From contig JAFOPS010000016.1 in assembly GCA_017394205.1 (NCBI GenBank), positions 1 to 46,689 of the forward strand: a stretch of DNA of 46,689 nt. The letters run 5' to 3'. The translations under genes were made by a program, and so were the position numbers. This DNA comes from Clostridia bacterium. GTDB lineage: Bacteria > Bacillota > Clostridia > Oscillospirales > Butyricicoccaceae. Positions 1-8,183 of the stretch are shown in pieces. Below the pieces are notes generated by a model. That model was given only the letters and a program-made list of their open reading frames with translations. It had not been told where the DNA came from and ran no database searches. Each line of letters begins with the position of its first letter. Position 1 is the first letter of the stretch.

Positions 1-1188
1 GGTCTGGGTGGCGCGGTTGAGCACCATGTCGCCCTCTTTTTTGCCGCGGCCGCCGTAAAGGGCCTTGACCTCGCCGGTATAGGGATCCATCAGGACCATG
101 GAGGCCTGTGGATAGGTGCCGTCGCTGCCCAGATCGCCGGGGAAGTTTTCCTCATCCTGAAAGACTGCGTCCATCTTCGCCTGGATCTCGGGATCCATCG
201 TGGTGACGATATGCAGTCCGCCGCTGTAAAGCAGCTGCTTCGCCATATTCTCGCTGTAGCCCAGCTTCGTCTGAAGATCGCCGAGCACGGCGCGGATCAC
301 CTGGTCGGTAAAATAACTCTGATAATCGTTGTCTTCGTCGTCGCCGTTTTCACCGCTGTCCTTATAGGCTTTTACGTCCTCCCGCTTGGCCTTGTTGTAC
401 TCGGCCTCGCTGATGACGCCGTTTTCCTTCATGGTGTAGAGCACGGTAACCCGGCGTTCGGCGTTGGCTTCGGGAAATCGCTTAAGATCGTAACCATAGG
501 GATTGCGAACGATACCGGCGATGGCGGCGCATTCCGCCAATGTCAGTTCGCTGAGTTCCTTATTAAAATAGGTTTTGGCGGCCTGCTTGACGCCGTAAGC
601 CCCTTGTCCGAAATAGATGGTATTCAGATACATTTCCAGAATATCGTCTTTTTCGTATTTCTTTTCCAGCTCCAACGCGCGCATCACCTCGCGGATCTTG
701 CGCTTGACCGAGGTGTCCTTGTCGTCAGTGAGATTTTTGATGAGCTGCTGCGTGATGGTGGAGCCGCCGCCGGTAAAGTCATCCACCAGTCCGGTAAATT
801 TCATGCCGGCGCCGATGGTCCGCTTCCAGTTGACGCCGTGGTGGGTGTAGAAGGTGTTATCCTCCACCGAGATAAACGCGAGCTGGAGCGGCTTGGGGAT
901 ATCCTCCAGATCCACCCAAACCCGATCCTCGGAGCCGTGGAGCGATTCCATCTCCGCGGGTTCCCCGGTCTCGGGGTCCACGTAATAGATGAAGCTGGTC
1001 TGATTGAGCCGGTAGCTGTCCAGATAGATCTCCACGTCGTCGCTGACATAGCGGTCGATATAAACGGCAAACACGGCGGCGCCGATCGCAGCCGTGGTCA
1101 TCCCGATCAAAACGATGGTCAAAAGCGTCAGCAATATGGCGCGGCCGATGCGGGGCCGTCTTTTTTTCGTTTTCTGTTCCTCTGCCAT
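1..1188 (-). CDS. Class A penicillin-binding protein (PBP1A type), C-terminus outside window
   Basis: Bifunctional peptidoglycan glycosyltransferase/transpeptidase, membrane-anchored and acting outside the cell. The 396 codons in the window read MAEEQKTKKRRPRIG, then a membrane segment at about residues 17-43, then a GT51 glycosyltransferase domain. That domain has the catalytic glutamate in SVEDNTFYTHHG (E109), the GGSTITQQL motif and the YLNTIYFGQGAYG motif. The start of the transpeptidase domain (ASMVLMDPYTGEVKALYGG) follows, and the frame runs off the window edge before the SxxK serine. AAGGAG lies 6 bases before the ATG at 1188. An insertion of acidic residues (GENGDDEDNDYQ) follows the GT domain. 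The family call is firm; the exact PBP name is not. Confidence 0.93.
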   Translation of the reverse strand, partial: MAEEQKTKKRRPRIGRAILLTLLTIVLIGMTTAAIGAAVFAVYIDRYVSDDVEIYLDSYRLNQTSFIYYVDPETGEPAEMESLHGSEDRVWVDLEDIPKPLQLAFISVEDNTFYTHHGVNWKRTIGAGMKFTGLVDDFTGGGSTITQQLIKNLTDDKDTSVKRKIREVMRALELEKKYEKDDILEMYLNTIYFGQGAYGVKQAAKTYFNKELSELTLAECAAIAGIVRNPYGYDLKRFPEANAERRVTVLYTMKENGVISEAEYNKAKREDVKAYKDSGENGDDEDNDYQSYFTDQVIRAVLGDLQTKLGYSENMAKQLLYSGGLHIVTTMDPEIQAKMDAVFQDEENFPGDLGSDGTYPQASMVLMDPYTGEVKALYGGRGKKEGDMVLNRATQT

Positions 1189-1419
1189 AAAACGCTCCTT
1201 TCTGCAAAACGCGCTGCGATCCGGCCGCCGCGAAGCGGAAGGTCAGGCAACGCACAGCAATATACGATATCACTTTACCACAAGTTTTTCAAAAAATCCA
1301 TCCTTTCCGGGCGGATTCCTTCTTAAGATTTTGTAAAATCCGCATTTTTCCCGCTTTTGCACGCAAAAAGCATAAAACGGCGCCGTTGGGAAAGAATTTG
1401 TTTGAAAGGAGGCGATGGC

Positions 1420-1776
1420 ATGAATCGCCGCATCACGGCAGCCGCAGTGACCGGGCTGGCTCTTCTGATGATCGGGCTGGCGCTGGCGCTGCGCGTCCCC
1501 TCTCCCGCGCCGTCTTCGGACGCCGTGCAGCCTGCCGCAACCGAGCTGCCGCTTCCCCTCCCCCCGTCTGCGGGACAGGACCGCGATACGGGCTGGCGCG
1601 TGGGGATCTATGAAGGCCATGTGGCCGTTTTTTCTTCGGGCAGCGAGATGCCGGAGCAGGTCCTGGAAACGACGGTCCTTTCCCTTCCCGAGGCCGACCG
1701 GGAGGCGCTGGCCCGCGGGATCTTTGCGGCCGACCGGGAGACGCTGGCGGCGCTGCTGGAGGATTACGACAATTAA
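1420..1776 (+). CDS. Small membrane-anchored protein, BofC C-terminal-like
   Basis: A 118-residue protein with an N-terminal hydrophobic segment (residues 5-25), a Pro/Ala-rich linker and a C-terminal module. The module includes GWRVGIYEGHVAVF, then SLPEADREALARGIF, and ends in LLEDYDN. This pattern (an external strand-rich module followed by an LP..DR..L..GI and LLEDY tail) resembles the BofC C-terminal-type domain of Clostridia, where BofC controls SpoIVB-dependent sigma-K activation. That link is inference only. The ATG at 1420 is chosen because AAAGGAGG lies 7 bases upstream; upstream codons in the same frame lack a ribosome site. It is followed after 71 bases by a DUF4830-type gene on the same strand. 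Confidence 0.7.
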   Translation: MNRRITAAAVTGLALLMIGLALALRVPSPAPSSDAVQPAATELPLPLPPSAGQDRDTGWRVGIYEGHVAVFSSGSEMPEQVLETTVLSLPEADREALARGIFAADRETLAALLEDYDN

Positions 1777-1847
1777 CGCCTTTTGCCGGGCGGTCCGGTG
1801 CTTTTTTGTCCAGCTCCCGCATATGGTAACAATGCGGAGGTGGCAAT

Positions 1848-2315
1848 ATGAATATCTACACGTTCAGGCTGACGAAAAAACACATTGTGGCGGGGATCCT
1901 GCTGATCACGGCGCTGGCGGCGCTGCTGATCCTGCTGGCGCCGGCTCGGAGCGAAGCGACCGCTTCCTCCGTCAGGATCAAGACGCAGGAGGACTGCGTC
2001 CGCTGGCTGGCGGAGCTGGGGTACGCGGTGAGCGAAGAAGACGTGCAAAGCCGTCAGGTGACCATTCCGAAGACCTTTGACGCCGTTTACGAAACTTATA
2101 ACGAGATGCAGCGGGAATGCGGCTTCGACCTGCAGGATTACGCGGGAAAAAAGGTGACGCTCACCACCTACCGCGTCACAAACTATCCCTGTGACGAGCC
2201 GGTGCTGCTGGATGTGCTTGTCTATAAGCGCAAGGTTGTGGGCGGCGCCGTCTACACGGCGGCGGTGGACGGCTTTATGCACGGGCTCAAGCCGCTGTCG
2301 GAAACAGGCGAATGA
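1848..2315 (+). CDS. DUF4830-type membrane-anchored protein
   Basis: A 155-residue protein with one N-terminal transmembrane segment (about residues 13-32) and an extracytoplasmic domain. The domain contains RWLAELGYAVSEEDV, IPKTFDAVYETYNEMQ, GFDLQDYAGKKVTL and a final GFMHGLKPL. That motif order is typical of the DUF4830 family in Clostridia, whose function is unknown. A GCGGAGGTGG ribosome site precedes the ATG. It probably shares a transcript with the gene at 1420, since a hairpin terminator follows directly and no terminator separates the two. Confidence 0.75.
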   Translation: MNIYTFRLTKKHIVAGILLITALAALLILLAPARSEATASSVRIKTQEDCVRWLAELGYAVSEEDVQSRQVTIPKTFDAVYETYNEMQRECGFDLQDYAGKKVTLTTYRVTNYPCDEPVLLDVLVYKRKVVGGAVYTAAVDGFMHGLKPLSETGE

Positions 2316-2319
2316 TGGG

Positions 2320-2356
2320 AAAATCATCCCGAGGGGCTTCCATCGGGGTGATTTTT
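2320..2356 (+). terminator. Rho-independent terminator of the 1420-2315 genes
   Basis: Arms AAAATCATCCCGA (2320-2332) and TCGGGGTGATTTT (2343-2355), with one wobble pair and a 10-base loop, followed by T. A TATACT box (2361-2366) lies just beyond and may start the next transcript. Its -35 (TTCCAT, 2338-2343) would fall inside the terminator loop and is weak. Confidence 0.75.
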
Positions 2357-2403
2357 GTATTATACTGGTCTCGGTGCAAAAATGTTCCGAAGGAGGCGCT
2401 TTT

Positions 2404-3303
2404 ATGCAAAAACCCACGCTTTTGGTGCTTGCCGCCGGGATGGGCAGCCGCTACGGCGGTCTCAAGCAGATCGACCCGCTGGGGCCGCACGGCGAGATCA
2501 TCCTGGATTACTCTCTTTACGACGCCCTGCTGGCCGGCTTCGGCAAGGTGGTCTTTCTCATCAAGCGGGAGCTTTACGACGCGTTTCGCCAGGGGATCGG
2601 CCGACGCTTCGAGGACCGGATCGAGGTGGAATACGCCTTTCAGGAGCTGAGCGACCTGCCGGTAGGCTTTTTTGCGCCTGAAGGCCGGGTCAAGCCCTGG
2701 GGCACCGGACACGCCGTCTACGCGGCGCGAAACAAGCTGGAGGGCGCATTCGGCGTCATCGGCTCGGACGACTTTTTCGGGCGCGACACCTTTTTCCGTC
2801 TGGGCGATTTCTGCGCCCGGGAATGCAGCGGGACCCATCTGGGCATGGTGGGCTTTCGCCTGTGCAACACCCTCAGCGAAAACGGAAGCGTTTCCCGGGG
2901 CGTCTGTGTCGGGGAAGACGGCTTCCTTCGCTCGGTGACCGAGCGCACCGCCATTACAAAAGAGGCCGACGGGAGGATCGTGTTTGCCGAGAACGGCGCT
3001 CTTTTCCCGCTGGAGCCCGAAACGCCGGTATCCATGAACGTCTGGGCGCTGCACACCGACCTTTTCCCCGCCATGGAAGAGGATTTTGCCCGGTGGCTGG
3101 CGCAGGAGGAGGGCGACCCCATGAAGCGGGAATACTATCTGCCCGCCTTCGTCGACCGGATGATCCGGCGGGGCGCGGTGACGGTGAAGATGATGGACAC
3201 CGCCTCCAAATGGTACGGCGTCACCAACCGCGAGGACAAGCCTGCCATTCAGACGGTGCTGGCTGAAATGCATGAAAAAGGTCTTTATCCGGCTTTGCTG
3301 TAA
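2404..3303 (+). CDS. Sugar-phosphate-type nucleotidyltransferase
   Basis: A 299-residue protein of the GT-A-fold NTP-transferase superfamily (GalU/RmlA-like). The N-terminal signature LVLAAGMGSRYGGLKQ binds the nucleotide. GTGHAVYAAR and the metal-binding IGSDDFFGRDTF follow, with a C-terminal part carrying VKMMDTASKWYGVTNREDK. Such enzymes transfer a nucleotide to a sugar phosphate in the cytoplasm. The substrate cannot be told from sequence and no sugar pathway genes are adjacent. The ATG at 2404 has AAGGAGG upstream; in-frame codons further 5' run through the terminator and are rejected. Confidence 0.85.
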   Translation: MQKPTLLVLAAGMGSRYGGLKQIDPLGPHGEIILDYSLYDALLAGFGKVVFLIKRELYDAFRQGIGRRFEDRIEVEYAFQELSDLPVGFFAPEGRVKPWGTGHAVYAARNKLEGAFGVIGSDDFFGRDTFFRLGDFCARECSGTHLGMVGFRLCNTLSENGSVSRGVCVGEDGFLRSVTERTAITKEADGRIVFAENGALFPLEPETPVSMNVWALHTDLFPAMEEDFARWLAQEEGDPMKREYYLPAFVDRMIRRGAVTVKMMDTASKWYGVTNREDKPAIQTVLAEMHEKGLYPALL

Positions 3304-3329
3304 AGCTATTTTACTTAACAATAAAAAAC

Positions 3330-3360
3330 AAACCGGGCAGCCCGCAGGCTGCCCGGTTTT
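3330..3360. terminator. Bidirectional terminator between convergent genes
   Basis: Perfect stem AAACCGGGCAGCC (3330-3342) / GGCTGCCCGGTTT (3347-3359) around CGCA, with T or A runs on both sides. It lies between the convergent nucleotidyltransferase and acetate kinase genes and can serve both. Confidence 0.9.
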
Positions 3361-3376
3361 ATCGATCTTGAGCGGT

Positions 3377-4576
3377 TTATTTGACCAGATTCATGGTATC
3401 CATCGCGATCATCAGCTCTTCATTGGTGGGGATCAGCAGGACCTTGACCTTGGAATCGGGCGCGGAGATCACAGCCTCCTTGCCGCGGACCTTGTTGGCC
3501 TCGGGATCCATCTTGACGCCCATGAACTGCAGGCCGGAGGCGATGGCCATGCGCTGGCTGGCGGAGTTTTCGCCCACGCCGGCGGTAAAGACGATGGCGT
3601 CCACCCCGCCCATGGCGGCGGCGTAGGAGCCGATGAGCTTCTTGACGCCGTAGTTGAACATGTCCACAGCCAGACCGGCGCGCTCGATGCCCTCTTTGAA
3701 AGCGCTTTCCAGATCGCGGAAGTCGGAGGAAATGCCGGAAATGCCCTGAACGCCGGACTTCTTATTGAGAATGTTGAGCATCTCTTCGATGGTGTAGCCG
3801 TGGCGCTCCATCAGATACTGGATGATGCCCGCGTCAAGGTCGCCGGAACGGGTGCCCATCAGAACGCCGGCCAGCGGAGTGAAGCCCATGGAGGTATCCA
3901 CGCTCTTGCCGCCGTCGATGGCCGTGATGGAGGAGCCGTTGCCCAGGTGGCAGGAGATGATCTTCAGCTTCTCGATGGGGGTGTCCAGCATGGCGGCGGC
4001 CCGCCGGGAAACGTATTTGTGGGAGGTGCCGTGGAAGCCGTAGCGGCGCACCTTGTCCTGCTCGTAATACTCATAAGGCAGAGCGTACATATAGGCCACG
4101 GGAGGCATGGTCTGGTGGAAGGCGGTGTCGAACACGGCCACCATGGGCACGCCGGGCATCAGCGCCTGGCAGGCCTTGATGCCGATGATGTTGGCGGGAT
4201 TGTGCAGCGGAGCCAGGGGGTTGCACTCCTCAATGGCCTTCATCACCTCGTCGTTGATCACGACGGACTTGGCGAACTTCTCGCCGCCGTGCACCACGCG
4301 ATGACCCACGGCGTCGATCTCCTTCATGCTGCCGATCACGCCGTTTTTGGGATCCACCAGCGCGTCGAGCACGGCCTTGATGGCCTCGTTATGGGTGGGC
4401 ATGGCCACGTCGACGGCGTCCAGCTTCTCCTTGCCCTCGACCTGGGGCTTGTAGGTGAACTTGCCGTCGATGCCGATGCGCTCGCACAGGCCCTTTGCCA
4501 GCAGATCGCCGGTCTCGGGATTGAGGAGCTGATACTTCAGCGAAGAGCTGCCCGCGTTGATAACCAGAACATTCAT
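3377..4576 (-). CDS. ackA: Acetate kinase
   Basis: Interconverts acetyl phosphate plus ADP and acetate plus ATP, the substrate-level phosphorylation step of acetate fermentation. The 399-residue product has the family's usual length. It starts [17 protein letters not shown] (phosphate-binding signature) and contains [58 protein letters not shown] and [15 protein letters not shown] lies before the ATG. No pta gene is next to it. It is divergent from tmcAL, and the two promoters face each other in the shared 112-base gap. Confidence 0.98.
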   Translation of the reverse strand: MNVLVINAGSSSLKYQLLNPETGDLLAKGLCERIGIDGKFTYKPQVEGKEKLDAVDVAMPTHNEAIKAVLDALVDPKNGVIGSMKEIDAVGHRVVHGGEKFAKSVVINDEVMKAIEECNPLAPLHNPANIIGIKACQALMPGVPMVAVFDTAFHQTMPPVAYMYALPYEYYEQDKVRRYGFHGTSHKYVSRRAAAMLDTPIEKLKIISCHLGNGSSITAIDGGKSVDTSMGFTPLAGVLMGTRSGDLDAGIIQYLMERHGYTIEEMLNILNKKSGVQGISGISSDFRDLESAFKEGIERAGLAVDMFNYGVKKLIGSYAAAMGGVDAIVFTAGVGENSASQRMAIASGLQFMGVKMDPEANKVRGKEAVISAPDSKVKVLLIPTNEELMIAMDTMNLVK

Positions 4577-4597
4577 AGTCTTTACACACTCCTGTAT

Positions 4598-4625
4598 TTG
4601 ATATTTTCGGTTTTTATGCTACAAT
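4598..4625 (+). promoter_or_regulatory. Candidate tmcAL promoter
   Basis: TTGATA (4598-4603), 16-base spacer, TACAAT (4620-4625). It drives rightward transcription and lies within the presumed leader of ackA. Confidence 0.5.
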
Positions 4626-4641
4626 AGAAACACTAAAAATT

Positions 4642-4670
4642 ATTTTACACGATTTTTTCGGTGTTTACAA
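4642..4670 (-). promoter_or_regulatory. Candidate ackA promoter
   Basis: On the minus strand, TTGTAA (4670-4665), 17-base spacer, TAAAAT (4647-4642). It lies to the right of the tmcAL promoter, so the two promoters point at each other. Confidence 0.6.
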
Positions 4671-4688
4671 GGCTTTCGGAGGTTTTTT

Positions 4689-5900
4689 ATGCGGATCTGC
4701 GGCGTGGTGGCAGAGTACAATCCCTTTCACAGCGGGCATGCGTATCATCTGGCGGAGATCCGCCGGACACTGGGCGAGGACTGCGCGGTGGTTTGCTGCA
4801 TGTCGGGCGACTTTGTCCAGCGGGGCGAGGCGGCCATCCTGCCCAAGCATCTGCGGGCGCATGCCGCCGTTTTGAGCGGCGCCGACCTGGTGCTGGAGCT
4901 GCCCGTCCCCTATTCGCTCTCTTCGGCCGAGCGGTTTGCGGAAAATGCCGTAAGGCTCCTCAGCGGGCTCGGCGTGCTCACCGATCTGAGCTTCGGCGCG
5001 GAAGACGCCGATGAGGCCCTTTTGCGGGAGATCGCTTCCGTCTTGCTGGAGCACGACACGGTTGCCGCGACGCTTGCCAATCTGAGATCCGGCGTTTCCT
5101 ACGCCGCCGCCCGGGAGCGGGCGCTTTACGACCGCATCCGGCAGAGAGCGGACATTTTGAGCAGGCCCAACAATATCCTGGCCGTGGAATACTGCAAGGC
5201 GATGCAGAAGCAGGGGCTCTCGCTGTCGCTGCTCCCCGTCGCCCGCAAGGGCGCGGGTCACGACCAAGGGCCCGAAGACGGCGACGGGCCGGTCTCCGCT
5301 TCCTATCTGCGGAGCCTTTTGCAAAACGGAGATTTCGAAGAGGCTGCCCGGCGAATGCCGGAGGGCAGCCGAAGCGTCCTGCGGAACGCCTCGGCGGAGG
5401 GACGGGCGCTTTTGGACGGCGAGCGGCTGGAATGCGCCGTCCTGTCCCAGCTTCTGCGGCTGGAGCCCGGCGATCTGGCAGTCCTGCCCGGCGCGGCCGA
5501 AGGGCTGGAGCACCGGCTGTACGCCGCCATCCGCACATCCCGCACGCCGGAAGAGATCGCTCTGGCAGCCAAAACCAAGCGCTATCCCCTGGCCCGCATC
5601 CGCCGGATGCTGTGCTGCGCTTTTTTGGGGATCTCTGCGGCGGACGCCGCGATCCCCGCGCCTTATATCCGCGTTTTGGCCTTTAACGACAAGGGCCGTG
5701 AAGTCCTTCGGCTTGCCAGAAAAAAGGCCGTGCTTCCCCTGATCACCAAGCCTGCTCATGCGGAAGCTCTGACGCCGGAGGCCCGGCGGATCTTTGAGCT
5801 GACGGCAAGGGCTGCCGACCTGTACGCGCTTGCCCTGCCCGCGTGGAAACAGCACCGCCCCGGCGACGACTGGCGGCGGAACGCGGTGTACGTGAGATAA
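4689..5900 (+). CDS. tmcAL: tRNA(Met) cytidine acetate ligase (YlbM/TmcAL)
   Basis: TmcAL uses acetate and ATP to form N4-acetylcytidine at the wobble position of elongator tRNA-Met. The 403-residue protein opens with GVVAEYNPFHSGHAYHL, the HxGH nucleotidyltransferase signature of the family. MSGDFVQRGEAAI, LELPVPYSLSSAERFAENAV, LSFGAE and RPNNILAVEYCKA follow. AAGGCTTTCGGAGG precedes the ATG at 4689. The adjacent acetate kinase produces or consumes acetate, which fits a shared acetate theme. No terminator of standard form follows; a long imperfect inverted repeat sits at 5917-5973. Confidence 0.92.
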   Translation: MRICGVVAEYNPFHSGHAYHLAEIRRTLGEDCAVVCCMSGDFVQRGEAAILPKHLRAHAAVLSGADLVLELPVPYSLSSAERFAENAVRLLSGLGVLTDLSFGAEDADEALLREIASVLLEHDTVAATLANLRSGVSYAAARERALYDRIRQRADILSRPNNILAVEYCKAMQKQGLSLSLLPVARKGAGHDQGPEDGDGPVSASYLRSLLQNGDFEEAARRMPEGSRSVLRNASAEGRALLDGERLECAVLSQLLRLEPGDLAVLPGAAEGLEHRLYAAIRTSRTPEEIALAAKTKRYPLARIRRMLCCAFLGISAADAAIPAPYIRVLAFNDKGREVLRLARKKAVLPLITKPAHAEALTPEARRIFELTARAADLYALALPAWKQHRPGDDWRRNAVYVR

Positions 5901-5970
5901 CATGCAAGCAAAAACGCAAGCTTTTTCTCGGTTTTCCCGCAAAAAATACCGGATTTTTCCGAAAAAAAGC

Positions 5971-5999
5971 TTGACTTTCCCCATCCCTGCAAGTATAAT
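5971..5999 (+). promoter_or_regulatory. Promoter of rplU-rpmA
   Basis: TTGACT (5971-5976), 17-base spacer, TATAAT (5994-5999): a near-consensus vegetative promoter. Its -35 box overlaps the right arm of an inverted repeat (5917-5931 / 5959-5973). Confidence 0.88.
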
Positions 6000-6005
6000 A
6001 GAAAA

Positions 6006-6086
6006 GCCGCATTGAACGGGTCGTAGCAAGTTGACCTCGGTCACACCCCTAAAGCGAGCCCGAAATGAAGGAGAGGTGCAAAGACA
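6006..6086 (+). promoter_or_regulatory. L21-type ribosomal protein leader
   Basis: The 5' leader between the promoter and rplU can fold as a closing stem, CGGGTCG (6017-6023) with CGAGCCCG (6055-6062, one bulge). A nested GGTC/GACC hairpin lies inside. Position and general form match the L21 leader element seen before rplU in Firmicutes, thought to give autogenous control by L21. Assignment is from position and partial structure only; an Rfam covariance search would settle it. Confidence 0.55.
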
Positions 6087-6374
6087 ATGTACGCAATCAT
6101 CAAGACCGGCGGAAAGCAGTACAAGGTTTCCGAGGGTGACGAGATCTATGTGGAGAAGCTGGATCTGGAGGACGGCGCGGCCGTGGAGTTTGAGACGCTG
6201 ATGGTCGGCAACGACGGCGCTCTGACCATGGGCGGCAAGGTCACCGGCAAGGTGGTCAAGTCCGGCAAGCAGAAGAAGGTCATCGTCTACAAGATGAAGC
6301 CCAAAAAGAACTACCGCAGAAAACAGGGTCACAGACAGCCTTATACCAAGGTCGTCATCGAGACCATCGCGTAA
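6087..6374 (+). CDS. rplU: 50S ribosomal protein L21
   Basis: A 95-residue protein, slightly shorter than the usual ~103. It begins [20 protein letters not shown] and has the C-terminal L21 signature [20 protein letters not shown]21 binds 23S rRNA in the large subunit. GAAGGAGAGGTG precedes the ATG. It is first in the rplU-rpmA transcript behind a strong promoter and structured leader. Only 31 bases separate it from rpmA, leaving no room for the Prp protease gene that sits here in many Firmicutes. Confidence 0.97.
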   Translation: MYAIIKTGGKQYKVSEGDEIYVEKLDLEDGAAVEFETLMVGNDGALTMGGKVTGKVVKSGKQKKVIVYKMKPKKNYRRKQGHRQPYTKVVIETIA

Positions 6375-6405
6375 TTCACACAACAACCAATCGGAGGTGC
6401 AAGAA

Positions 6406-6669
6406 ATGGCTCATAAAAAAGGTGTCGGCTCTACGAAAAACGGCCGCGATTCCGAGTCCAAGCGCCTTGGCGTGAAGCGTGCTGACGGTCAGTTCGTTCT
6501 GGCAGGCAACATCCTCGTCAAGCAGCGCGGCACGAAAATTCATCCGGGTACCAACGTGGGCAGAGGCAGCGACGATACGCTGTTCGCTCTGACCAACGGC
6601 ACGGTCCGCTTCGAGAAGCTGGGCCGCGACCGCAAGCAGGTCTCGGTGTACGAAGACGTGCAGCAGTAA
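6406..6669 (+). CDS. rpmA: 50S ribosomal protein L27
   Basis: An 87-residue protein beginning [19 protein letters not shown], with [21 protein letters not shown] and [12 protein letters not shown]. The N-terminus of L27 reaches the peptidyl-transferase centre. Start at ATG 6406, placed 9 bases after GGAGG. A GTG 9 bases upstream is in frame but lies inside the ribosome site. The protein begins directly with the mature-type sequence and lacks the hydrophobic N-terminal extension that Prp removes in Staphylococcus and many other Firmicutes. Confidence 0.97.
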   Translation: MAHKKGVGSTKNGRDSESKRLGVKRADGQFVLAGNILVKQRGTKIHPGTNVGRGSDDTLFALTNGTVRFEKLGRDRKQVSVYEDVQQ

Positions 6670-6686
6670 TTTGCTTTGTGGCTCTG

Positions 6687-6720
6687 CCTCCCGGACGGAA
6701 GTCCGGGAGGTTTTCTTTTG
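6687..6720 (+). terminator. Terminator after rpmA
   Basis: Perfect 10-bp stem CCTCCCGGAC (6687-6696) / GTCCGGGAGG (6701-6710) with GGAA tetraloop and TTTTCTTTT tail. It separates the ribosomal protein genes from obgE, which has a TATAAT box at 6796-6801 with only a weak -35. Confidence 0.93.
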
Positions 6721-6836
6721 CCCGAAAACGGGTCTTTTTCTCTTTCCGATCCCGGAAAAGCGCGCTGCCTACTGGAAATATCGGAAAAACCGTGATATAA
6801 TTGTAAAAATATCGAACAGAGCAAGGAATGATGCAC

Positions 6837-8117
6837 ATGTTTGTTGACGTTGCAAAGATCCGCATCAAAGCCGGCCGCGGCGGCGACGGCCACATCGGAT
6901 TCCATCGGGAAAAATATGTGGCCTCCGGCGGGCCCGACGGCGGCGACGGCGGACGGGGCGGAAACATCGTCTTTACGGTGGACCGCCATATGTCCACCCT
7001 GCTGGATTTTCGCTATAAAAAGAAATACGCGGCGGAAGACGGCGAGCCGGGCGGCACCAAGCGCCGCTTTGGCAAGGACGGCGCCGACACCGTGATCAAG
7101 GTGCCGCTGGGGACGCTGATCCGCGACGGCGAGACGGGCGCGCTGCTCCACGATATGTCCGACGACGAGCCCTTTATTGCGGCACGGGGCGGCCGGGGCG
7201 GATGGGGCAACGCTCACTTCGCCACGCCCACCCGTCAGGCGCCCCGGTTTGCCAAGCCCGGTCTGGAGGGCGACGAGCGGTTTATCGTGCTGGAGCTCAA
7301 GCTCATCGCCGATGTGGGCCTCATCGGTTTCCCCAACGTGGGCAAAAGCACGCTGCTTTCCATGATCTCGGCGGCCCGGCCCAAGATCGCCAATTATCAC
7401 TTCACCACCCTTCAGCCCAATCTGGGCGTGGTGTTCGTTTCCGAAGGCTCCTCCTTCGTCTGCGCGGACATTCCGGGCATCATCGAGGGCGCTGCCGAGG
7501 GCGCCGGCCTGGGGCACGACTTTTTGCGGCACATCGAGCGCTGCCGTCTGCTGGTGCATCTGGTGGACGTTTCGGGCAGCGAGGGCCGCGACCCCGTGGA
7601 GGATCTGGAGACCATCAACCGGGAGCTGGTGAACTACAGCCAGGCGCTCTCCCGCAGACCGCAGATCATCGTGGCCAACAAGTGCGACATTCTGGAGGAG
7701 GGGTCGGATCATCTTTCCCGTCTGCAGAAAAAAGCCGACGAGCTGGGCTGCCCCCTGCTGCAAATGTCCGCCGCTGCCAATCAGGGCGTGAAGGAGCTGG
7801 TATACGCCGTGTGGAGCAAGCTGGAGACCCTGCCGCCGGTGGAGGTCTTTGAGCCGGAGATGTCGGTGGAGACCGCGCCCGATCTGACGGGCGAGCGGGA
7901 TATTCATATCACCCGTGGCGACGACGCCGTCTTCTACGTTACGGGCGCCTGGGTGGAGCGCATCGTAAACTCGGTGAACTTCGACGAATACGAATCCCGG
8001 ATGTACTTTGAGCGCACCCTGCGCAAAGCGGGCGTTTTTGACATGCTGGAGGCCAAAGGCATTCAGGAAAAGGACACCGTGGATGTGCTGGGGATCCAGT
8101 TCGAATACGTATACTGA
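6837..8117 (+). CDS. obgE: GTPase Obg/CgtA
   Basis: Ribosome-associated GTPase required for 50S assembly and stress control. Domains in order: glycine-rich Obg domain (residues 1-155, GRGGDGHIGFHREKYV, GGPDGGDGGRGG); G domain with P-loop GFPNVGKST, DIPGIIEGA and NKCD; and a C-terminal OCT domain ending VDVLGIQFEYVY. The 426-residue length is normal. ATG 6837 (MFVDVAKI) is preferred because AAGGA lies 9 bases upstream; two ATGs at 6828 and 6831 are too close to that site. It follows rplU-rpmA, the standard gene order. Confidence 0.96.
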   Translation: MFVDVAKIRIKAGRGGDGHIGFHREKYVASGGPDGGDGGRGGNIVFTVDRHMSTLLDFRYKKKYAAEDGEPGGTKRRFGKDGADTVIKVPLGTLIRDGETGALLHDMSDDEPFIAARGGRGGWGNAHFATPTRQAPRFAKPGLEGDERFIVLELKLIADVGLIGFPNVGKSTLLSMISAARPKIANYHFTTLQPNLGVVFVSEGSSFVCADIPGIIEGAAEGAGLGHDFLRHIERCRLLVHLVDVSGSEGRDPVEDLETINRELVNYSQALSRRPQIIVANKCDILEEGSDHLSRLQKKADELGCPLLQMSAAANQGVKELVYAVWSKLETLPPVEVFEPEMSVETAPDLTGERDIHITRGDDAVFYVTGAWVERIVNSVNFDEYESRMYFERTLRKAGVFDMLEAKGIQEKDTVDVLGIQFEYVY

Positions 8118-8183
8118 GCCGCCTCCCCATTTGGGGATCGCGCGCACGCGATCACAGCCATCAAGAGAGAGAAGGTTCGTAAG

